A stretch of 64,000 nucleotides of DNA from Linanthus parryae (Eukaryota > Streptophyta > Magnoliopsida > Ericales > Polemoniaceae), in contig JALGPY010000002.1 of the NCBI GenBank assembly GCA_023055425.1, forward strand, positions 118,804,088 through 118,868,087, in the 5' to 3' direction. The notes beneath the pieces are model-generated. The model worked only from the letters and a program-made list of their open reading frames with translations. It was not told the DNA's origin and did no database searches. Every line of letters starts with the position of its first letter. The stretch's first letter is position 1. Made by a program: the position numbers and the translations under genes. Below are positions 57,301-64,000 of this stretch, in pieces.

Positions 57301-60300
57301 TTTTCAAACTATAAGAAATGCTAGAGACTTGGAAGCACATGCTTCCTAGTGCGACAGAATACTAATTCGGAAAGTACTTTCAGGATAAGCAACACGGAAA
57401 GCAAAAAACAGCATATCACGAAAGTGTCAAAAGTACAAAATGAAATACACACCACATCGTTCCACAGCTATTGAGATCTCTTCCATGGTGTAGCCCATTT
57501 CTGCCAATGATGGCACTTTCTCTGATGAGGATTCCGTGGTTTCCTGCCGACACGATCATTTGTATAGAGCATCAAAATGAGTACACATAGGCAACAGCAG
57601 ACATAATGAAAAACAATAATAACTTAATGAATTTTTAAACATAAATATAGGGATTGATTAATACCAGAATTCACTTAACTCTATGAATGCAATTAACTCT
57701 AAATAAATGCAAAGCAAAAGATTGCAGCACAAAGTAGAATAGCTAATAATATTTCAATTAAACTTGCTCAGACATTCAAGTGAAAACGTTAACTTTCCAT
57801 TATATGCCATTTGCTATAAAGTTGATAGGATGCCATCCCTCCCATTTAAACCTTAATTATTTCAGTCATCTTCAAATTCACAAGGCAAGTATTCTGACAA
57901 GCAGATAAACTAGTAACATTTTCGAGTCAAAGTTAGCACCTTAGACTTTATGTAAAGCCAAACAAGTTTATTATAAGGTAGAAGGGTGGAATCTGATAAT
58001 GGCATTCTTTATTGCTGCTTGAAAAGAAACATAGTCATTTATAGATCAATCAAACATCGAATAAACCAAGGTTTTAAAACTCGTGGGTCAACATAAATCC
58101 GTAGAGGGTGGGTAGACTCGACTCGTTACCCATGACCCGAGACTCGGACGGGTCAACTATCTACCTAAAAAAATTAAATTTTGTACGTAACATGACTTTT
58201 CACGTATGAAAAGATGAATTTTTTGTCTCTTCGATGATTAAATGCTACATTTCTTCTCAATATATATGCAATTGAGATACCAATTAGAAATAAGCTTGTC
58301 AACATTCTAATTAGCAAATTACAAGCTTCGAATGTACAAGCTCTATAACCAAGCTCAACGTAATCATTATCTACTTCTTATAATTTTCACCCACATCCAG
58401 CCACTTGAAGTAATGGTGTACTTCAAATGTTCTAAGCTAAAATGTTCTATGTAAATGAACTTGTAAATGAGTCGTTAAAAAAGAGAAAGGAACTTGCACA
58501 TTATTTTAATCATAGTTGTCAAATCGAGATTCAGATAGTGAATCGAAACTCGACTTGACTGAATCGTGAATCGAATCGAATCGTGAATCGTAAAGATTCG
58601 CTTGCACTTATTTTAAGTCAGTATAATAACATAATTCATTAAACTTTAACATGCGTGAGCTAATATATTCATAATTTTACAAAAAGAAAGCTAAATTTTG
58701 TAGAGACTCGTGTCCTTAACTAGTGATAAGAAATTTTGTTCATCTAAAATATAAGAATATTGAATATATAGAAAGGCAGATGGAGTAAATAACAACGAGA
58801 CGCCAAGGACATGTAAATAATAGGAAAGTACTAGCCTTGGACTTAAGAGAAATGCACTAGTCATTTGAAAACTAACATATGTTGCAAAACATACAGAAAT
58901 ATAGGAAGTACCATTTCCAAGACTTGATAACTAACTCAGTTAGACCTTTAGTTGAATCGATGATGAATCGTTTGAATCGGATTGAATCGCAACTGAATCG
59001 TAAGATTCAGCCTCTTGAATCGGGATTCTGATAAATTTTTGACCATTTAAGATTCACGGAGAGATTCGCATCGTTTCATGGGTGAATCGAATCGAATCGT
59101 AGGATTCGAATCGGGAATCATAAGATTCTGATAACTATGATTTTAATATATTATCCGTTTAACTTTACTTTCTATCTCTTAATCTTAACATGACCTTAAT
59201 AGTGCACCAATGTTCGAAGGTGGGTAACTTCAAATCATCCTTTTGTGCAATAGAATACATAAAACCTAAAAAAGTTAACATTAATTTCACATGGAGTTGA
59301 CTGGAAGTAACCCGCGGGTCAACCTGTGGGTCAACGGGTTTGCTACAGGTTTGTCAAATTACGGGTTTTTGAGCGGGTCAACTCGAAATCCACGGGTTTG
59401 ACAACCTTGGAATAAACCGTAAAGTGGCAATTAGAATACTTGTTTGCGAGAATTGTGAAGCAACAGCATAAGCGTGCTGATATAGTACTCTATTGGTTTG
59501 CTAAAAGTAAGTTGTTTGCCTCTTGAAGTTCTGTTTGCAGGTCAAAGGAAGTTAAAATCTGCTCTTAGCCCAGTACTTCCACACCACTGATGACCATTTA
59601 TTTTGTTTTAACTTCTTCATTACACTTTATTAACTACAGTTATAATTTTGACTGATATAAAATTTGACCCCCTGTGGACACTCGGAAGCACCACTTGTGC
59701 TTTCATTGAGTACTTGTAGTCCATAGCAGGGAACTTATGAATTTTTCTGAAATTTTATATACTATGCATAGCAGTCCCTCTCGATAGAGAATACAACTCG
59801 GAAACTACAAATGTTGTCACTACATGCTTGTGAGACCAAGTAAATTGACAACTTGTTGTTCCTCCATCTATATCCTGGACTACAAGTTGTATATTACTCC
59901 CTACTTTCTTCTGAGGTAAGTTAATATACAACTGAAGATGGGCTTGACAGTGCAAAAGAAAGCATGAATGAAACTCTGCAACGTTAAGGAATATTTTTTC
60001 TTGAGGGTGTTAAACAAAAAGGTAGCTCATGGAGCTGCTTCTGCTGTAACTCTTTGGTATCCTCCCATATACATTAATTTATCCTGAAATGTTAAACTCC
60101 AGAATTTTCAGTAAGCTTTAAACAAAAAATATGTCCACTAGAGTAAGCATAAACTGCTGCAATAATGTTGAGGACTTGTTGATGCTGCCTCAAAAGTTAC
60201 AGAAGGCTTAAATTTCAGACAATTTGTGGAACGTCTCTATGATGTTAAAAGTAACTATTAAATTATCCCTAGCTTGACCTATTTTCCATACATTAATCTG

Positions 60301-63300
60301 CTTGTGGAAGAAATCAATTGACCAACTTTATTATCTTTAAATGTAATTCATCTTTTGTACGTCGGAGCGAAGAAAATTAATGTACCATGTTTATCTTTGA
60401 ACATACATCATCCTGTATGTCACAGCTTTATTTAGTTGCACACTAAAGAAACCCACAAATATAAGTAATGTTATTTTCACCCCCCATTATTGAGTTATCT
60501 TGAAACTAATTATTAGACTGATTACTATTTGCAGGCTGATGGTAATTCTAACAGGCCGTGGGAAGATCTCGGTGGTGATGATTTTGGAGGAAATATTCGA
60601 TTCGAAGAAGCTGCATTTTTGTACATGGAATGGCATAAAAATTAAAGTAGACGTTAGAGACATTGAGTGAATTCTTGGCTTTGATTTTCTTTTCAAAACA
60701 ATTTGTAGGTTGCAATAACTACCCGTTTGTGATATGGAAACCGACATAATGACATAATGACAGTATTGGATGTTTTACGAAATCTGAATTTGATGTCCAT
60801 AGATTTAAAGCTTTTATAATAGTTTGACAGTTTAATACAACTCTTTTTGGCTGAATTTGATATTCTTTTAGGGTTCCACAAGGAAAACACGTCTATGATT
60901 TGATTTTCACTTGTTCAACAAATGTATTAGCAATAAAGAGATTCCTGTTTACGATAACCTACTGGAATTTCGAAAAAAATAAAATCATTATAAAACAATT
61001 ATTTGTGATGACTTGCACTATATGGGACTATTATTGGGCTCAGCAGTATAATTTTGAACAACGAATTGACCAAATTTGCAACATAATAAATCGCTTACAA
61101 GAACCAAAGTTGTGACGGTTTAATATTTTCTCTACGGGATTGAACTGTCACAAAATCTTCTTTAGCGAGGAGAAGACCTATTTTGTGATATGCCAATCTC
61201 GTTCTTAAAAGTTCATTTGCGACGGGACATGGTTTTATGTGACATGATATAGTACTCATACATGTTTTGCAAAGGCCACTTACTATTTGCGACGACACAG
61301 TGCTATTTCGGAAAACGTATTTTGCAACGGCTAGTCACAAAAAAGTGTTTTTCCACCATATCTTTTGCGACGCCTTGCGATAGCAATTTGCCTCCGCAAA
61401 GTATCTTTTGCGAGGGTGAGCTGTATTTGATATCGTGTAATGCCCTCGCAAAAACCTACATTTCTTGTAGTGGACATACCACAAATGCCTAGATATATAC
61501 TCCCTCCGTCACAATTATGTGTCCTCTTTGACTTTCCAACACAACTTTGACTGATTTGATTGGCAAAGTGACACAAATACTTGAGATTCATTTCGTAGTG
61601 TTGCTCCGCACCATAATGAAAAAAAAAAAAAAAAAAAAAAAAAACTTGTGTCCATTTTCTGATCTAATCATGTAGTCAAATCTGTGTCGAAAAGTCAAAG
61701 AAGACACAATTTGGGAAGGATGGACTACGATTCAACTATTCTTGTCAATCACCATGATAGTCTTTAAGTGTTGTTAGAACTGCAAATATAAGAAAGATCA
61801 ATATCTACTTTAGATTGGCACCATATAGAACCCGTTAGGTTTTCTAAAAGTTAACGTTGGGAGTGATGTGATCCGTTTCATAACCATATTGTTCCCAGAT
61901 TTTGCATGACTAGAATAGCCTCCCAAGAATCAACGGGTTTTAATGGTTTTCGGAATATAGGATGCTCTAACACAGTTATAATTGGTAAAACGAGAGTTTG
62001 AGTTGAGGGATATTATCACTAGAGGTAGCTTGATTTAGGTACCCTACATGTAGATCTATGTGCAGTGAGGGTTGGTGTTCTCATGCTGAACAGAGGTCAA
62101 ATGGAAGGGATTCACCTCCAAAAATTGAACTTCCCACATTTCTATTGTAAAATTATCCTTCTTTGTTTGAGGATATAGACGTCTTATAACAGACCAGTAC
62201 GCATGCGTCGATTCACCAGTCGTAAAGGAAAGGTGAGGTGTGGCAGTAATGCAGCTTATTTAATTACACATTAGAAAATTATATAACACATCTAATCATC
62301 AAACAACATACATTCCACAAAACAGATATTATATCACATGCTCACAAATATGCATTAGAGTACAGCCACGCCTATCTGAAACCAAGTTTCCAACTCCAAC
62401 AAACCCTAGTTTATTAATCAGAGTTCACCTACAGCGATCTTCCTCTTCTCTCTCTTGTTCTCTGTTCCTGTGTGCCAGGGTTTGTAAAGAAACAGGTAGT
62501 TGATTTTTTTAGATTTAGATGTAATATAGAAGCCCCCCTCCCCCCCCCCCCCCCCCCCACAACCAAGACTTTCAGAAATTACAAAATGACCGCACCAGCG
62601 GTGCACCCAGAGCATGGGAGCAGCCTCCCAGAAGCACCCATGCTCCCTGTGTAGATGGTGAATGGTCGAACTACATGTGTATATTCTTTGTAACATTTAC
62701 TCGTATGGTATGCAATTATGCATGTTGGATGTAGCCTGTTTCTCTTGTGCGCCAGATTTAAGAACACGAAAACATCAAAGTTCACTTGCATAGCATAAAC
62801 GAAGATGCACAGCTATCCGAAAACCAGAAATCCTTCTGGTCTGTGTATTATATGATCGAATCAAGGATAGATAAGCAATGATGGCAATATGATGTATTAG
62901 ATAGGGAGAGTGACAAGTCAAAACACCTGCGTAGGACAAATTTGTCATGTTACACAACTTACATTCTAATTTAAGCAAAAACGTCCCATTTTCATATTGT
63001 TCAGTTCAGACAGACTAATTTACGCTTAAGAACTCCATACAACAGTCAATAATGGCTTAATGAGGCCAAGACATAGTTACCTCCTCTTCAAGCCAGCCGT
63101 CTGAATCTGAGAGATCACAGAGCAAACTCTCATTGTAATCTGAGAAGCTATTATCAGAAGTAGGAGTGGGTTGGTTCTGTTGCTGCTCCTCCACATTTGC
63201 TTCCTGGTCGGAAGAGTTTTCAATGGCCTGCAAAAATCAAAAGGGCGTGTGAGGTAGCATCTCAACTCCAGATCAAACACTCTCATATACCTGAAATACC

Positions 63301-64000
63301 AATCCATGTCAATGAAAGAAGTTGGAATAACATGAAGACTTCACTACCTATTTTCCAGTTGAAAACTAGTCATGCTCTCGATAAGAGCACTAATCCTCAT
63401 ATTCATACATAAGAAAACAATCAAAATTCTTCTACATCAAATTCCCAACCAGATTAAAATTGTATCTCTACTGTATCCTTCTCTTATACATCATACAGAA
63501 GTACCATTCAATTGACATACAGGATTCCATCACATATAAGAGATTAGGGGTACACACACACATACCCCGACCACGGAAAATACATCAAACTTAGAAGTAC
63601 TGAAGATTGCTAAACTCTGTTCAAAAAAGAAAAGATTGCTAAACAAAACAAACCAGCTTCTTACACACATTTGCAGTAGATGTGTGATATCACATCAATG
63701 CAAGTACTTTTAATCAAAGAGACTATTACACACAAATAGGTATGACAATGAACGGGTTTATTTTGTCATTTGTGCGTAACTCAACAGTCAAGAAAACGTC
63801 AATCAAACATAAGAATTTCTCAGTCTCGCTGTGAATCTGAATAGGTCCATAATTACAAGGCAGCACTCAATGAAAATGAGGGAGGGTACTAACGAATAGC
63901 TATTAGTAGTATCGGTCATTATTGCCAGCACAGGGGATGTTCACAACAAATGAAGGATGAGGTAGAAGAGAACAAACCAAGTTTGGTGGATGCAGTAATA
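51369..64000 (-). CDS. DRM2: DRM-type de novo DNA methyltransferase, 3' five exons
   Basis: Exons, in transcript order, are 63227-63081, 57543-57453, 52790-52693, 52591-51890 and 51803-51369. All have GT-AG borders and matching phases, and give 490 residues; upstream exons are outside or unrecognised. Order: an acidic segment ending SDSDGWLEEE; a UBA domain (KVPSLAEMGYTMEEISIAVE, then SIDELSDFMCAAQMA); then the rearranged catalytic domain. Motifs VI, IX and X come first (NLPIENRFPLLPLPP, TDRYKSLGNSFQ), followed by motif I LSLFSGIGGAE and motif IV GGSPCNNLAG. The catalytic Cys codon is 51492-51494. That permuted order defines the DRM family, which sets CHH and other methylation in RNA-directed DNA methylation in the nucleus. 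The intact Pro-Cys argues against the inactive DRM3 type. DRM1 versus DRM2 cannot be told. Stop at 51369-51371 follows IMGKQI. Confidence 0.93.
52811..54460. repeat. Two diverged copies of an unclassified repeat in the DRM intron
   Basis: A block starting 'tatgtagcacggaaacgggg' at about 52813 recurs as 'tatgtagcactgaaacgaga' at about 53848. Both are followed, 230 bp later, by 'aatatgtgga'-like text and 'gaagtct'/'gaaagtct' words (53045-53175 and 54075-54245). A GC-richer stretch with repeated GGAACG/CGTTCC words (54330-54440) lies at the right side. The layout suggests two copies of one transposon-derived sequence about 1 kb apart, but no clean termini or target duplication were found. Confidence 0.5.
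53905..53926. repeat. G22 homopolymer
   Basis: Twenty-two consecutive G's, followed a few bases later by a short (CA)n run. It lies inside the DRM intron on the + strand, so C22 in the transcript. Confidence 0.9.
55021..55575 (-). mobile_element. TRIM retrotransposon in the DRM intron (555 bp)
   Basis: Two similar terminal repeats, 55021-55190 and 55414-55575, start TGTTA and end GATACCCAACA. They share the 'agcaccgcgagataggagca' and 'cctgccaccatccc'-like words. The right repeat is preceded by TGGTATAAGAGCC read on the - strand, close to the initiator-Met primer site. The 223-bp interior codes for nothing. Flanking sites are CCCCA and ACCCA (4 of 5). This is a terminal-repeat retrotransposon in miniature, in the same orientation as the DRM transcript. 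Confidence 0.85.
58068..59410. mobile_element. hAT-like element in the DRM intron, itself interrupted
   Basis: Perfect 8-bp copies of AATAAACC flank it (58060-58067 and 59411-59418). Its ends are imperfect inverted repeats (AAGGTTTTAAAACTCGTGGG on the left; CCAAGGTTGTCAAACCCGTGG read backwards on the right). Words of the 'gggtcaac' type recur near both ends. Without the inner MITE it is about 706 bp and non-coding. Confidence 0.78.
58511..59139. mobile_element. hAT-type MITE (629 bp) nested in the element at 58068-59410
   Basis: A perfect 8-bp duplication ATTTTAAT flanks it (58503-58510 and 59140-59147). The ends are CATAGTTGTCA and, read backwards, CATAGTTATCA. The subterminal zones are dense in the word GAATCG/CGATTC (for example 'gaatcgaatcgaatcgtga'), probably binding sites for the transposase. 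Confidence 0.88.
60535..60645 (+). pseudogene. Exon-like open frame on the opposite strand of the DRM intron
   Basis: After a good splice acceptor (ATTTGCAG ending 60534) the + strand reads 36 codons, beginning ADGNSNRPWEDLGGDDFGGN and ending MEWHKN, then TAA at 60643-60645. Composition looks protein-like and not like the surrounding AT-rich DNA. I do not recognise the family. It lies about 830 bp before a CACTA terminus, so a captured gene fragment is possible, but chance is not excluded. Confidence 0.3.
60900..61472 (-). mobile_element. CACTA-type transposon terminus (one end only)
   Basis: Read on the - strand from 61472 the sequence starts CACTACAAGAAATGTAGG, the common plant CACTA terminus. 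Over the next 270 bp the word TTGCGACG or close variants recur in both orientations (about 61211, 61286, 61319, 61363, 61404 and 61443), as expected of subterminal repeats. No matching CACTA end was found further left, so the element is truncated or its other end has decayed. The left limit given is arbitrary. Confidence 0.65.
61500..61725. mobile_element. Stowaway-like MITE (226 bp)
   Basis: The left end is CTCCCTCCGTCACAATTATG. The right end read backwards gives GTCCATCCTTCCCAAATTGT. A TA dinucleotide flanks each end (61498-61499 and 61726-61727). CTCCCTCCGT ends with TA targets are the hallmark of Stowaway/Tc1-mariner MITEs. An A run of about 25 lies inside (61619-61644). Confidence 0.85.
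62533..62558. repeat. C-rich homopolymer tract
   Basis: Six C's, one T and nineteen C's in a row, in the DRM intron. Confidence 0.9.
63228..64000 (-). other. Upstream DRM intron or 5' region, no exon recognised
   Basis: The exon at 63227 has a splice acceptor on its 5' side, so at least one coding exon lies upstream. None is recognisable in these 773 bp, so the first exons, including any further UBA domain, are probably beyond the window. Confidence 0.5.

Larger units (their letters stand above)
52791..57452 (-). other. DRM intron (4.7 kb) rich in mobile DNA
   Basis: It separates the two halves of the UBA domain, in phase 1 (a Gly codon is split). It contains a duplicated repeat (52811-54200), a G22 tract and a TRIM. 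Open frames at 53391-53627 and 56239-56609 have no recognised domain. No extra coding exon is required between the flanking exons. Confidence 0.75.
57544..63080 (-). other. DRM intron (5.5 kb) rich in mobile DNA
   Basis: It lies between the acidic segment and the UBA domain; both borders are phase 0, so the flanking exons join directly. It contains nested MITEs, a CACTA terminus, a Stowaway-like MITE, a C-rich tract and an exon-like open frame in the opposite strand. Confidence 0.7.

Overview
The window is nuclear DNA of a flowering plant, probably a eudicot. It has intron-split genes with GT-AG junctions, plant-type LTR retrotransposons with initiator-Met tRNA primer sites, and AT-rich, transposon-dense intergenic DNA. 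No bacterial, organellar or rRNA gene is seen. Only two host genes can be supported. The first is a complete type I metacaspase of the MC1/LSD1-zinc-finger class (12022-16069, + strand, five exons). The second is the 3' part of a de novo DNA methyltransferase of the DRM1/DRM2 class (51369 to beyond 64000, - strand, five exons recognised, N-terminus outside the window or not recognised).

Almost everything else is mobile DNA, much of it nested. Region 1-11570 holds: the end of a large non-coding LTR element (LTR 3068-4506); a retroelement 3' end with an acidic ORF, polypurine tract and LTR (4512-about 7060); an LTR-like remnant; a broken Copia fragment (8342-9190); and a Gypsy LTR with a gag stub (9195-11570). 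The Gypsy LTR carries a hAT-like insertion (10193-11305) and ends 451 bp before the metacaspase ATG. Just after the metacaspase stop codon the 3'-flanking DNA has been amplified into six tandem units (16070-18160), and a 425-bp solo LTR has since landed in one of them. A degenerate DUF4283/CCHC fragment follows.

Region 19340-36506 is a three-level nest. A Copia element (145-bp LTRs) was split by a Gypsy chromovirus (about 2.3-kb LTRs), whose integrase/chromodomain end was split by a 1.69-kb solo LTR. Target-site duplications support the inner two steps. Region 38268-49260 is a four-level nest: a Sirevirus-like Copia gag remnant (+) contains a Helitron-like element (41281-49145). The Helitron contains another Copia (41702-48631, -, perfect GGTTT duplication), and that Copia contains a hAT-type MITE (47196-47916, perfect 8-bp duplication). 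The leader of this inner Copia holds a tandem array of tRNA-like, oligo(T)-terminated modules.

Region 51369-64000 is the DRM gene. Its two large introns (4.7 and 5.5 kb) contain a TRIM, two nested hAT-type MITEs, a CACTA terminus, a Stowaway-like MITE and two long homopolymer tracts. The two host genes show no sign of working together. The window mainly records successive transposon insertions around and inside them. No new multi-gene system was found. The least explained structures are the tRNA-like module array and the amplified 3' flank of the metacaspase.
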